64,000 bases of DNA from Hathewaya massiliensis (GTDB lineage: Bacteria; Bacillota; Clostridia; Clostridiales; Clostridiaceae): contig NZ_CABFVD010000004.1 in assembly GCF_902143515.1 (NCBI RefSeq), forward strand, positions 124,001-188,000, given 5' to 3'. Positions within the stretch are counted from its first letter, which is position 1; every line of letters begins with the position of its first letter. The notes under the pieces were generated by a model. It had not been told where the DNA came from and did no database searches. It saw only the letters and a program-made list of their open reading frames with translations. Made by a program: the position numbers and the translations under genes. Of this stretch, positions 28,365 through 37,424 are shown piece after piece.

Positions 28365-29021
28365 ATGAAAATAAAAATAAATTTTAAAATTATAGTATTA
28401 ATTGCATTAATACTTATAATTACCCCCTTACTAATTGTTACTAAAAGTTATTGGTGTAAATATACCAACCTACATAATTTTGTAGCATTACTAAGAAGTT
28501 ATGGCAAATATGCTGCCTTTTTATTTATACTGGTTTTTTCTTTAAAACCTCTTCTCATAGTAATTCCATCAGCTATGCTATCTGTTGCAGGTGGAATTTT
28601 GTTTGGCCCTACTAAGGGATTTATGTTTAATATGATTGGATTTTTTATATCTGGTACCTTAGCCTTTTATCTTGCTAGATTCTTGGGAAAGGATTTTGTA
28701 GATAGTATACTAAAGGGAAAAGTACTTAGTTTAAATAATAATATGGAGCAAAATGGATTTAAAATTTTATTTTTATTAAGGCTTCCTCCGGTACTTCCTT
28801 ATGACCCTTTAAGTTATGCTTGTGGGCTTACCAAAATAAAGTATCCTGCATTTATATTAGCTTCACTTTTAGGTGTTGTACCTGAAACTCTTTGTTATTC
28901 TTTTATGGGACAAAATATATTAAATCCATGTTCTGCAAAATTTATAATTCCATTAATAATAATTGTAGTAGCTACAGTTTTTTCGGGATTTGCATTTAAA
29001 AAAAGTAAAAACATTGAGTAA
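28365..29021 (+). CDS. TVP38/TMEM64 family membrane protein
   Basis: A 218-aa polytopic inner-membrane protein of the SNARE-associated/DedA-like (VTT) family. Its motif region is LSVAGGILFGPTKGFMFNMIGFFISGTLAFYLARFLG, followed by the conserved LLRLPPVLPYDPLSYACGLT and LASLLGVVPETLCYSFMG. About five or six hydrophobic segments. Relatives act in lipid scrambling and membrane homeostasis; the exact substrate is unknown. ATG with AAAGGTTG upstream. Followed at once by a MITE-like palindrome that could act as its terminator. Confidence 0.9.
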   Translation: MKIKINFKIIVLIALILIITPLLIVTKSYWCKYTNLHNFVALLRSYGKYAAFLFILVFSLKPLLIVIPSAMLSVAGGILFGPTKGFMFNMIGFFISGTLAFYLARFLGKDFVDSILKGKVLSLNNNMEQNGFKILFLLRLPPVLPYDPLSYACGLTKIKYPAFILASLLGVVPETLCYSFMGQNILNPCSAKFIIPLIIIVVATVFSGFAFKKSKNIE

Positions 29022-29029
29022 CATAATAT

Positions 29030-29127
29030 GGGGCTGTTGCACTAATAAATTTACGTACAATATATTGATTTGCAATTTTAAAATTAGCATGATATATTGT
29101 GTGTTTATTCTTAATGCGACAGTCCCC
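29030..29127. mobile_element. MITE-like 98-bp imperfect palindrome
   Basis: The ends GGGGCTGTTGCACTAAT and GGGGACTGTCGCATTAA (the latter from the complementary strand) are near-matching terminal inverted repeats. The whole element folds as one long imperfect hairpin with paired ACAATATAT blocks and a central ATTTTAAAAT. The ends resemble those of IS1182-type insertion sequences, from memory. There is no coding capacity. Target duplication is unclear because the flanks are AT-rich. Confidence 0.6.
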
Positions 29128-29236
29128 TTATTATACTAAATCTAATCTTAAGAATTATTTATAGTAAATTTACAAATAATAAAATATTAAATTTTTTATT
29201 TGTAAATTTAAATATGAGATTAGCGAGTGATATAAA

Positions 29237-29614
29237 ATGAAACTATATAAAAAATCTATTTTACTACCTATAGCTTCTTGTATATTTATAACCTCCTTAG
29301 GAAAAATTAATTATATTGAAAATAGAAAATATAATAATATAGAAAAAAACGCTTTAAAAACTTATAAAATCATGGTAACTAATAGATTAAGTGAAGAAGA
29401 AGCTATAAAAAAAGTTAAATTAGCTACTAATTCTAAAAACAAATTTTCAGTTATATGTAAAGAAGAGATTCAAAAGGTAGATTACTTTTTAATAAGGGAA
29501 TATGAATTAAATAAGGGTTCCACTGTAACTCTTAGATGGTATTACGTAAATATAGAAAATGGTTTAGTCTATGAATGGGATCTAATCACAAACAATCTAA
29601 ACTTAATTTTATAG
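29237..29614 (+). CDS. Small secreted or membrane-anchored hypothetical protein
   Basis: A 125-aa protein with an N-terminal signal-like segment (KKSILLPIASCIFITSLG). The LSEEEAIKKVK region plus the C-terminal YYVNIENGLVYEWDL together resemble a PepSY-type fold. This is inference from pattern only. There is a weak GAGTGA ribosome site. It stands alone between the MITE-like element and the riboswitch-controlled ade gene. Confidence 0.65.
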   Translation: MKLYKKSILLPIASCIFITSLGKINYIENRKYNNIEKNALKTYKIMVTNRLSEEEAIKKVKLATNSKNKFSVICKEEIQKVDYFLIREYELNKGSTVTLRWYYVNIENGLVYEWDLITNNLNLIL

Positions 29615-29643
29615 ATTATTACAAGATTTTAAGCTAATTTTAC

Positions 29644-29672
29644 TTGAATCTTATAACTTTCTATGTTATGAT
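29644..29672 (+). promoter_or_regulatory. ade promoter
   Basis: TTGAAT (29644-29649), 17-bp spacer, TATGAT (29667-29672). Transcription would start about 10 nt before the purine riboswitch. Confidence 0.75.
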
Positions 29673-29690
29673 ACTTTTTAAATTTATAAA

Positions 29691-29762
29691 ACTCTCATAT
29701 AGTTCTGATAATATGGTTCAGAAGTTTCTACAAAATAACCGTGAATTATTTTACTATGAGAT
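29691..29762 (+). promoter_or_regulatory. Purine riboswitch aptamer, guanine type
   Basis: Matches the purine aptamer: P1 CTCATA/TATGAG, P2 TTCTGA/TCAGAA with L2 containing ATATGG, the invariant J2/3 GTTTCTAC, and P3 AAAATAA/TTATTTT with loop CCGTGAA. The specificity base before P1 is C (TTACTATGAG), as in guanine switches, not the U of adenine switches. Downstream, GAGATTA (29758-29764) overlaps P1 and can pair with TAATCTC (29799-29805). TCCTCCT (29804-29810) can pair with the ribosome site AGGGGGA (29831-29837), suggesting translational OFF control. Confidence 0.93.
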
Positions 29763-29846
29763 TATGGTATACAGTGAATTTAAAAATCACAGTAGCTCTA
29801 ATCTCCTCCTATTTATGAGAGAACAAAAGAAGGGGGATATTTTTTT

Positions 29847-31637
29847 ATGAAAAAATTTTATGAACTTTGGGAAGTAACAGAAGATTTAGTATCTGTCGCT
29901 ATGGGTAAAACTCCTGCAGATATGGTTATAAAGAATGGAAAGCTTGTAAATGTAAACACAAAAGAAATTATACCTAACATGGATGTAGCTATTATAAAAG
30001 GAAGGATAGCAATAGTTGGCGATGCAAGTAACACTATAGGGGCAAATACAAAAATTATAGATGCTACTGGAATGTACATAACACCTGGATTTATGGATGG
30101 ACATATCCATGTAGAAAGTAGCATGATGACAACTTCTGAATATGCAAAAACAGTTATGCCTTGTGGGACAACTTCAATTTTTATGGACCCTCACGAAATA
30201 GCCAACGTATTAGGTATGGATGGAGTAAATCTTATGATAGAAGATGGCAAAGATGTTCCTTTAAGAGTATTCACTACCATGCCTTCTTGTGTTCCAGCAG
30301 TTTCAAGCTTTGAAGACAATGGAGCTACCTTAAATTCAAAAGATATAAAAGAGGCTATGAAACTTAATGATATAGTTGGTCTTGGTGAGATGATGAATTT
30401 TCCTGGTGTTTTAAATGGAGATGGGGAAATTCACAAAGAACTTAAAGAGACCTTAAAAGCTAATAAAACAATTACAGGTCACTACTCAATACCTGAAATC
30501 AGCAATGGTCTAAATGCATATATAGCATCAGGTGCTAGATGTTGTCATGAATCTGTAAGAATGGAAGATGCTCTTGCTAAAATGCGTCTTGGCATGTATG
30601 CACAAATAAGAGAAGGTTCTGCTTGGCATGATTTAAAAGAAACTATAAAAGCCATAACAGAAAATAATATAGATACTCGTTTTGCAACCTTAATCAGTGA
30701 TGATACTCATCCTAATACTTTAATCAATGAAGGACATCTAAATCATATTGTAAAAAGAGCTATTGAAGAAGGCGTAAACCCTATAACAGCAATACAAATG
30801 GTTACTATAAATGTAGCAGAATGTTTTAATATGTCTCGTGACCTTGGAAGTGTATCACCTGGTAAGTTTGCTGATATATTACTTTTAAGTGATTTAACTA
30901 AGGTAAAAGTAGAAAAGGTATTTATAAATGGGGAGTTAGTTGCAAAAGAAGGTAAAACCATGGTACCTATAATTAAAAAGCCTATTCCTAAATTTGCGAA
31001 GAATACCATGAACATTGGGAAAATCTTAGAACCCAAGGATTTTGAAATAAAAGCACCAATAGCTAATGCTAAAAGTATAAAAGTCAACATAATAGAAATT
31101 ATTGAAGCAAAGGTAGGTACTTACAAAAAGGAGTTTAATCTTCCTGTTTTTTCAGGTAATGTATCAGTTGATCTAGAAAATGATATTATTAAAGCTGCAG
31201 TTATAGAAAGACATACAGCTACAGGCACAATAGGTAAAGGATTTATAAAAGGATTCCATATTAACTGTGGAGCTGTAGCTTCTACTGTAGCACATGATGC
31301 ACATAATTTAATAGTTCTTGGAACAAATGATTCCGATATGGCCTTAGCTGCAAATACTTTAAAAGAATCTGGTGGTGGCATGGTAGCAGTAAAAGATGGT
31401 AAAGTTTTAGCTCTCCTACCTCTTCCAGTGGCTGGATTGATAAGTGAAGATTCTGCAAGTGAGATAGCTGAAAAAGTACAAGCTCTGCACCTTGCTTGGG
31501 AAAACTTAGGCTGTGATTTAGTATCACCTTTTATGACTATGGCACTATTATCCCTAGCCGTTCTTCCTGAAATAAGGCTTACAAATAGAGGTCTTGTTGA
31601 TACAAATAGCTTTAAATTTATAGATCTTTTCCTTTAA
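29847..31637 (+). CDS. ade: Adenine deaminase
   Basis: Converts adenine to hypoxanthine and ammonia (purine salvage). The 596-aa amidohydrolase-fold enzyme has the metal motif GHIHVESSMMT. It also has GLGEMMNFPGVLNGD, the HYSIPE segment, SDDTHPN and the C-terminal adenine deaminase domain (GAVASTVAHDAHNLIVLGTN). Full length for the family. ATG with AGGGGGA upstream. It is a single-gene unit with its own promoter, guanine riboswitch and terminator. Confidence 0.96.
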   Translation: MKKFYELWEVTEDLVSVAMGKTPADMVIKNGKLVNVNTKEIIPNMDVAIIKGRIAIVGDASNTIGANTKIIDATGMYITPGFMDGHIHVESSMMTTSEYAKTVMPCGTTSIFMDPHEIANVLGMDGVNLMIEDGKDVPLRVFTTMPSCVPAVSSFEDNGATLNSKDIKEAMKLNDIVGLGEMMNFPGVLNGDGEIHKELKETLKANKTITGHYSIPEISNGLNAYIASGARCCHESVRMEDALAKMRLGMYAQIREGSAWHDLKETIKAITENNIDTRFATLISDDTHPNTLINEGHLNHIVKRAIEEGVNPITAIQMVTINVAECFNMSRDLGSVSPGKFADILLLSDLTKVKVEKVFINGELVAKEGKTMVPIIKKPIPKFAKNTMNIGKILEPKDFEIKAPIANAKSIKVNIIEIIEAKVGTYKKEFNLPVFSGNVSVDLENDIIKAAVIERHTATGTIGKGFIKGFHINCGAVASTVAHDAHNLIVLGTNDSDMALAANTLKESGGGMVAVKDGKVLALLPLPVAGLISEDSASEIAEKVQALHLAWENLGCDLVSPFMTMALLSLAVLPEIRLTNRGLVDTNSFKFIDLFL

Positions 31638-31639
31638 TT

Positions 31640-31685
31640 CAAAAGTGTAGGGAATTTTAAGTTTCAAATTCCCTACACTTTTTTC
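31640..31685. terminator. Bidirectional terminator after ade and the P-type ATPase gene
   Basis: AGTGTAGGGAATTT pairs perfectly with AAATTCCCTACACT, with a T run on the plus side and T-rich sequence on the minus side. It lies between two convergent genes. Confidence 0.93.
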
Positions 31686-34052
31686 TTACTTAAGAACTTC
31701 ATTACTGTGAATTTTTACTCTTTCTATTATATTTTTTAACATATCTACTACCACCGGAGATATTAAGACTAATAATACAGAAATTATAATATAAATATTC
31801 TTTACATCATATAACATATAAAATTTCCTACCTATTGGTATAAAAAACGGTACTATAAAGAGTACACTCATAAATACATTTAAAAGAATTTTAAGTCTTG
31901 TTAGAGGTTTTGAAACTTCTAAAAGTAAACTCAAACTACAACCACCTATAATGATAACTGCAAGAGTTCTACACTGCCCTAAATTAAGTCCCTTGTATCT
32001 TCCTAGTAAAAAAACAAATACCGTACATATACTTATAAAAATTCCATTAGGTATGGCTAAACTTAAAGCTCTACTTAGGAAACCCTTTTTTACTATAGAA
32101 TCATTAGGTGACATAGCTAAGAAAAAAGATGGAATTCCAATAGATACGGCCCCAATTAATCCTAGTTGTATAGGCATTATAGGGTATGGCATAAATAGAA
32201 AACAAAATATAATGGCCATTATTAAAGAGTAAACAGTCTTTGATAGATAAAGATTTGCAACCCTTTCAAGATTATTAATTGTTCTTCTACCTTCTAAAAC
32301 AACTTGGGGAAGAGAAGAAAAATTAGAATCTAATAGAACCAACTGAGCTACTGCCTTTGTAGCATCAGAACCATTGGCCATAGCAATACCACAATCTGAT
32401 TCCTTTAAAGCTAAAACATCATTAATTCCATCTCCTGTCATAGCTACTATGTGCCCTGTAGATTGAAGAGCTTTTACAAAGTTTTTCTTTTGATGTGGTG
32501 TAACTCTACCGAAAACTACATTTTCCTCTAAAATTTTAGAAATATCTTTATTCTCATCTATTTCTCTAGCATCTATATATTTTTCAGCTCCTTTAACACC
32601 TGCTCTTTTAGCTACAGAAGATACAGTTAAAGGATTATCTCCTGAAATAATCTTTATGTTTACTCCTTGCTTTTCAAAATAAGCAAGGGTTTTAGGTGCT
32701 TCTTCTCTTATAATATCTTCTATCAAAATTAAAGCCACCTCTTCTAGATTTTTTTCCTCTAAATTCTCTTTTATTTTATCCCCATTATATTTCAAAAAAA
32801 GTAATACTCTACTTCCCTTTTCAGCTTCACTTTCTACTTTCTCCCTTATTACTTCGTACTTATTTCCCATTATATTCTCAGGAGCACCTAAAATCCAAAT
32901 ACCTTCCTCCTTAAATTTAACTGCACTCCACTTCCTACCAGATGAAAAAGGCAATTCCTCTACAACTTCCTTAGGATTTTCAGTTTTATAATTTTCTAAA
33001 ATGGCCTCTGAGGTTTGATTATTACTAGGAGAGGAACTTATAAAGCTTGAAAGCATCTCCTCTACATAATCCTTATTTAAATCCCCAAAGTAAACTAATC
33101 CTCTCAGCTTTAATTTACCCTCAGTAATAGTTCCCGTCTTATCTAAACAAAGAGTATCTACCCTTGCTAAAACCTCTGTAGCGGGAAGCTCTTGTACTAA
33201 AGTGTTCCACTTAGATAACCTAGCTATTGCAACTACAAAAGTTAAACTAGTAAGTAGTATAAGTCCTTCAGGTACCATACCTATAATACCAGCCACTGAG
33301 CTTATGGTAGCATCTCTCCAGTTTTTTTGATTCATCATAATTTGAGTAAATAAGAGTAATATGCCCATAGGAAGTATAACCCAAATAATTATTTTAAGAA
33401 TTTTATTTACAGAAGTTATTAACTCTGAATTTATAAGTTTAAACTTTTTAGCTTCATCAGAAAGTCTAGCTGCATAAGTTTTTCCTCCTACGGCTTTAAC
33501 CCTAGCATAACCATATCCATTGGATACGAAGCTTCCAGATAAAAGATTATCTCCTCTCTTTTTCATTACTGTATCAGATTCTCCTGTAAGCATAGATTCA
33601 TCCATTTCAATGTCAGTACCATCTAAAACCTCTGCATCTACTAAAACCTGCATACCTGAATTTAAAATAAGTACATCGTCTAAAACAATCTCTTCTGCAT
33701 TAATTGTCTTAATTTCTCCATCCCTTACAACCTTAGCCTTTATATTATTTATTACAGAAAGTTTTTCTAAGGTCTTTTTAGCACGCAGTTCTTGAACTAT
33801 ACCTATTAAAGTATTAGTTATAATAACTCCTGCAAAAAGTGCATTTTTAGGAGAACCAGCAATAATTACAATAATAGCTAAAATAAAATTAATAGCATTA
33901 TATATAGTAAAAAGATTTGCTCTTATTATTTCTCCAAAAGTTCTAGATGGATTTTTAGGAAATTTATTTATATCACCTTTTTCTTTTCTATGCTGCACTT
34001 CATTAAATGTAAGCCCAGAATATGGTTTATCATCCCTCTTCTTATGTTCCAT
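31686..34052 (-). CDS. Cation-transporting P-type ATPase
   Basis: Membrane ion pump of 788 aa. It has the actuator motif MLTGESD, the phosphorylation site LCLDKTGTITEG, the hinge VAMTGDGINDVLALKESDCG and about eight to ten membrane helices. It is not of the heavy-metal type (no CPC or N-terminal metal domain). The N-terminus GLTFNEVQHRKEKG resembles Ca2+/Mg2+ pumps, and the shorter form resembles CtpE-like calcium importers. The ion is unproven. ATG with GGAGGG upstream; apparently a single-gene unit. Confidence 0.92.
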   Translation of the reverse strand: MEHKKRDDKPYSGLTFNEVQHRKEKGDINKFPKNPSRTFGEIIRANLFTIYNAINFILAIIVIIAGSPKNALFAGVIITNTLIGIVQELRAKKTLEKLSVINNIKAKVVRDGEIKTINAEEIVLDDVLILNSGMQVLVDAEVLDGTDIEMDESMLTGESDTVMKKRGDNLLSGSFVSNGYGYARVKAVGGKTYAARLSDEAKKFKLINSELITSVNKILKIIIWVILPMGILLLFTQIMMNQKNWRDATISSVAGIIGMVPEGLILLTSLTFVVAIARLSKWNTLVQELPATEVLARVDTLCLDKTGTITEGKLKLRGLVYFGDLNKDYVEEMLSSFISSSPSNNQTSEAILENYKTENPKEVVEELPFSSGRKWSAVKFKEEGIWILGAPENIMGNKYEVIREKVESEAEKGSRVLLFLKYNGDKIKENLEEKNLEEVALILIEDIIREEAPKTLAYFEKQGVNIKIISGDNPLTVSSVAKRAGVKGAEKYIDAREIDENKDISKILEENVVFGRVTPHQKKNFVKALQSTGHIVAMTGDGINDVLALKESDCGIAMANGSDATKAVAQLVLLDSNFSSLPQVVLEGRRTINNLERVANLYLSKTVYSLIMAIIFCFLFMPYPIMPIQLGLIGAVSIGIPSFFLAMSPNDSIVKKGFLSRALSLAIPNGIFISICTVFVFLLGRYKGLNLGQCRTLAVIIIGGCSLSLLLEVSKPLTRLKILLNVFMSVLFIVPFFIPIGRKFYMLYDVKNIYIIISVLLVLISPVVVDMLKNIIERVKIHSNEVLK

Positions 34053-34150
34053 CCTATCCCTCCTCTATACTTATTATTTTACCTCTTTTTAAATAAAGTA
34101 TTATGGTATTTTCATTAAAATAACCTTAATTCTTTCTTAAATTTTCCCAT

Positions 34151-34188
34151 AAAAAAAAGACCCCAGAAAATAAGTCCTAGAGTCTTTT
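34151..34188 (-). terminator. Terminator after the DUF975 gene
   Basis: AAAAGACTCTAG and CTGGGGTCTTTT form a stem with mismatches, followed by TTTTTTTT on the minus strand. Confidence 0.85.
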
Positions 34189-34194
34189 AATTAG

Positions 34195-34995
34195 TTAAAA
34201 GATATTATTTATATCTGCACTATTCCAGCCTTCATCTTTTAATTCTTCATAAAATACAGCTGTACAGGTTTGCATGTAAGGTCCCACCCAAATCATGGCA
34301 ATGCCTAAGGTAATAATAGATAATAAAAACCATAGAATAAAACTTAAATAGAGTTTAAATAGTCTTATTTGATTTCCTTCCATCATATCAATACTTTCTT
34401 TTATAACCTCTGATGCTGTTAATTCAGGATTATCAATATAAATATAAAAGCTCATTGAATACCTAAATAATATTATAGATAATACTATGCTAACTACAAT
34501 AATAACTAAACAAACAAGTAATATAGCCGTAATGCTTATATTGTCTGTAGCTACAGAAACTACTGCTATAATTAAAATTATTACCACAGGAACTATAAAC
34601 ATTAAGGCCCATAAGAATTGGTAAATTAATAAAAGAAGATTTATAAAAAAGGTACCCTTATAATGCTTAAATCCTTCAAAAACATCTTTTATATCTGCAT
34701 TTTCTCTTCTAATTAATTTTATAAAAAAGTTATTTAATCCATAAGTCATAGCACCAGCTAAAAATACATTTATTAGAAGCACTATAATTGAACTTTTAAA
34801 ATCACCATTACTATTTTCTAAGGCATCTGTAAAGCCATTAATGGTTAAATCCCTCATATTAATTACAAAGGAAAAACCTTGAAGTAGTAATCCATAAATT
34901 ATACAAGAGGCTATAGCAACTCCCCAATTTCCCTTTAGAGCTTCTTTTGCTTTTGTCTTGATTTCTGCATTAGAAGAAACATTTTCTTTTCTCAT
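34195..34995 (-). CDS. DUF975 family membrane protein
   Basis: A 266-aa integral membrane protein with five to six helices. It begins EIKTKAKEALKGNWGVAIAS, the usual DUF975 start, and ends with GIAMIWVGPYMQTCTAVFYEEL, the conserved end pattern of the family. Function unknown; these proteins are frequent in Firmicutes as single genes. ATG with AGGGGGAG upstream. Confidence 0.88.
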   Translation of the reverse strand: MRKENVSSNAEIKTKAKEALKGNWGVAIASCIIYGLLLQGFSFVINMRDLTINGFTDALENSNGDFKSSIIVLLINVFLAGAMTYGLNNFFIKLIRRENADIKDVFEGFKHYKGTFFINLLLLIYQFLWALMFIVPVVIILIIAVVSVATDNISITAILLVCLVIIVVSIVLSIILFRYSMSFYIYIDNPELTASEVIKESIDMMEGNQIRLFKLYLSFILWFLLSIITLGIAMIWVGPYMQTCTAVFYEELKDEGWNSADINNIF

Positions 34996-35087
34996 ATAAC
35001 TCCCCCTAATTTTGATTGACTTTCTACATTTATCACTACATTATATTATACTAACATATTATTTTCAATGATTACAATATATGAATA

Positions 35088-35957
35088 TTATTTTATTTTA
35101 ATTCTATTTATTTCCCTTATAAACTCCGGTGTAGTTCCACAACATCCTCCAACTATGGTAACTCCTTTTTCAATAAGATTCTTAATCTTAAAAGCAAACT
35201 TTGAAGGAGTTATATCATATATATTTTTATTATTTACTTTTCTAGGAAGACCTGCATTAGGTTTCATTATTATAGGTAACTTAGAATATTGTAAAAATTC
35301 CTCTGCTAAAAATTCTATTCCTTGAATACCCATGGAACAGTTTGCTCCTATGGCATCTATGTCTAAGGGTTCTAAAGTATTTATAATTTCCTCAATTCCC
35401 TCTCCCATCATTGTCTTTCCTTCTTTATTAAAAGTAAAAGTACAAAATACAGGAAGCTTACTATTTTCTTTTGCCGCTAATACAGCTGCTCTAGCCTCTT
35501 CAATAGAAAGCATAGTCTCTATTAAAATAATATCCGCCCCAGCCCTAACCCCATATTGTACCTGTTCTTTAAAAAGATTATAAACCTCTATTAAACTCAT
35601 ATTTCCATAAGGATAAAGTTTTCCAGTCGGTCCCAAATCTAAAGCTACTAGTTTTTCACTAGAACAGTTACTATTTATTTTATATTCTTCTATAGCCTTT
35701 TTTGCTAAGTTAACCCCTTTAAATATAGTTTCCTCAACTTTATAACCATGCTTTTCTAGGTTAACTGAATTAGAACCAAAGGTATTGGTAGTTATAACAT
35801 CAGAACCAGCTTCTAAATATTTCAAATGAATATTTTTTATAAATTCTGGTGAATTATAGTTAAAACTCTCAACACAATTTCCTAAGGAAAAACCATAATT
35901 CATTAAGGTAGTTCCCATAGCACCATCTAAAATTGTTAGGGAATTCAAATTAAGCAT
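35088..35957 (-). CDS. Homocysteine S-methyltransferase family protein
   Basis: A 289-aa zinc-dependent methyltransferase-fold protein, like the N-terminal module of MetH. It begins TILDGAMGTTLMNYG, has the first zinc cysteine in IGANCSMGIQG and the paired cysteines in VGGCCGTTPEFIREI. It would transfer a methyl group to homocysteine; the donor is unknown. No cobalamin domain is attached and no SAM riboswitch or T-box is seen upstream. ATG with AGGAGAG upstream. Confidence 0.92.
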   Translation of the reverse strand: MLNLNSLTILDGAMGTTLMNYGFSLGNCVESFNYNSPEFIKNIHLKYLEAGSDVITTNTFGSNSVNLEKHGYKVEETIFKGVNLAKKAIEEYKINSNCSSEKLVALDLGPTGKLYPYGNMSLIEVYNLFKEQVQYGVRAGADIILIETMLSIEEARAAVLAAKENSKLPVFCTFTFNKEGKTMMGEGIEEIINTLEPLDIDAIGANCSMGIQGIEFLAEEFLQYSKLPIIMKPNAGLPRKVNNKNIYDITPSKFAFKIKNLIEKGVTIVGGCCGTTPEFIREINRIKIK

Positions 35958-36000
35958 ATTTAACTCTCCTACTCTTTCTCTTATTATTGCTTTCCTATTA

Positions 36001-36041
36001 AATTAAAGGTATTTCATAATTACATGAAATACCTTTAATTT
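36001..36041 (-). terminator. Terminator-like hairpin upstream of the homocysteine methyltransferase gene
   Basis: AATTAAAGGTATTTCAT pairs perfectly with ATGAAATACCTTTAATT (17 bp), with moderate T richness on the minus side. Probably ends the 36141-36662 gene. Confidence 0.8.
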
Positions 36042-36140
36042 TAGACGTTATTAGACATTTAAATTTAGCACAGCCTAATTTAAAACTTACTGCTTTATTT
36101 TATGTATTATTACTCTTAAAATTCCATAATACTATTACTT

Positions 36141-36662
36141 CTACTTAAAGCTATTATCCCAATATTTTTTACCTTCTTTTATACTCCAAATCTCACTAGG
36201 GTTCTTCTTATCAAAACTTAATTCTTTTATCTCCTTAGAAGTTATATTGAATTCTCCTACCTTCCCTAGCTCAACTTTTTGATTTTTCTCATTTAATTCA
36301 ATAATATTAAAATCAGTATAAACATACTTAATATCATTTAGAGATTTAGAAATTTTTAATTTATATATTATTCTAAGCATATCTTTTTCAGCATCTTCTT
36401 TACCCTTACTACTTAAAGTAACAAATAAAGATGGCTTTTCACCATTTTCATTTTCCATTACTTTAATATCTTTAATTTCACTATTAGTCACACTTAATTT
36501 TATAGTTTCAATTAGAGAATCTATTGGTTCCATGTTTTTAATTGCTGAAACTTTTTTAAAGTTATCTTTATTGGATAAATTGTTAGCAACCTTTCCTACC
36601 CCATAAAATACTAAGGATAAACTAACAAAAGCAATCATAATATTTCTTATTATAGACTTCAT
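36141..36662 (-). CDS. Hypothetical membrane-anchored protein
   Basis: I do not recognise this 173-aa protein. An N-terminal hydrophobic helix (IMIAFVSLSLVFYGVG) probably anchors it, and the rest is a charged extracytoplasmic domain. No lipobox, no catalytic motif. The start is ATG 36662 with AGGGGTGG upstream; the open frame to 36725 lacks a ribosome site. Layout (one N-terminal helix plus polar domain) is like the 5545-6198 protein, but I see no clear sequence similarity. Confidence 0.7.
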   Translation of the reverse strand: MKSIIRNIMIAFVSLSLVFYGVGKVANNLSNKDNFKKVSAIKNMEPIDSLIETIKLSVTNSEIKDIKVMENENGEKPSLFVTLSSKGKEDAEKDMLRIIYKLKISKSLNDIKYVYTDFNIIELNEKNQKVELGKVGEFNITSKEIKELSFDKKNPSEIWSIKEGKKYWDNSFK

Positions 36663-36861
36663 AATTCCACCCCTAAATTTCTTACTTATATACACTACCC
36701 TTATAGTTATATATTGATTTTCCATGTATATTTTACCTTAATAATCCCTGCTTGTAAAGAAGACATATAATTGGTTTTGTGTTAACTTAAATTCTGAAAG
36801 AATAGCTTTATTAAAAATCCCTACACACTATAAGATTTAAATTTATAAAGTATGACAAAAT

Positions 36862-36893
36862 AAAAAAACACTAAGTATAAAACCTAGTGTTTT
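36862..36893 (-). terminator. rnpB terminator
   Basis: AAACACTA pairs with TAGTGTTT and is followed by TTTTTTTA on the minus strand, just past the 3' end of the RNase P RNA. Confidence 0.9.
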
Positions 36894-36897
36894 CAAT

Positions 36898-37300
36898 GGT
36901 ACGACTAAACCTATAAGCCGAGTTCTGTATTAGACGGTCATCTATCTAGGCCTATTGTTACCAATAAGCTCAAGCGATACACCCGGAGACGGGACGGGCA
37001 GCCCCATATGTCTCCCTATTCGATCTTGCTCCAGATGGGGTTTACATAGCCACATAGTCACCTATGTGCTGGTGAGCTCTTACCTCGCCTTTCCACCCTT
37101 ACCTGATAAAGTTATTAACAAAAACAAATAAATATTTAAAGGAGTGTTTAAATGTAATGTTACATATCAGGCGGTATATCTCTGTTGCACTTTCCTTAGA
37201 GTCGCCTCCACTGGGAGTTACCCAGCACCCTGCCCTACGGAGCTCGGACTTTCCTCTCCTACTATTTCTAGTAGCAGCGACCATCTGGCTTACTCGCAAT
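36898..37300 (-). ncRNA. rnpB: RNase P RNA (bacterial, ancestral A type)
   Basis: Catalytic RNA that matures tRNA 5' ends. Minus-strand landmarks in order are GAGGAAAGTCCGAGCTCC (CRI), GGGCAGGGTGCTGG, GGTAAGGGTGGAAAGGCGAG, CCCCATCTGGAGCAAGATCG, GGGTGTATCGCTTGAGC and ACAGAACTCGGCTTATAGG. The ends pair as P1 (GTAAGCC/GGCTTAT). A P12-like arm CCTGATA/TATCAGG holds a long AT-rich insert (about 37110-37165). Length is about 400 nt; ends are approximate. Confidence 0.97.
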
Positions 37301-37424
37301 AATTATATTATCATATATATCATAAAAAAGCAAAAGGTTTCTTTTAACTAAATTACAAAAATATTAGATAGAGTAATCTTTATATCAACACTTTCATCTA
37401 GAACAGCAAAATTTTAAAGTTCTT

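Noticed and set aside
29644-29850. A 68-codon plus-strand reading frame upstream of ade
   Set aside because: It covers the promoter, purine riboswitch and ribosome site of ade, has no Shine-Dalgarno and no protein-like composition.
37099-37351. Reading frames on both strands at the RNase P locus
   Set aside because: They lie inside the conserved structural RNA rnpB.
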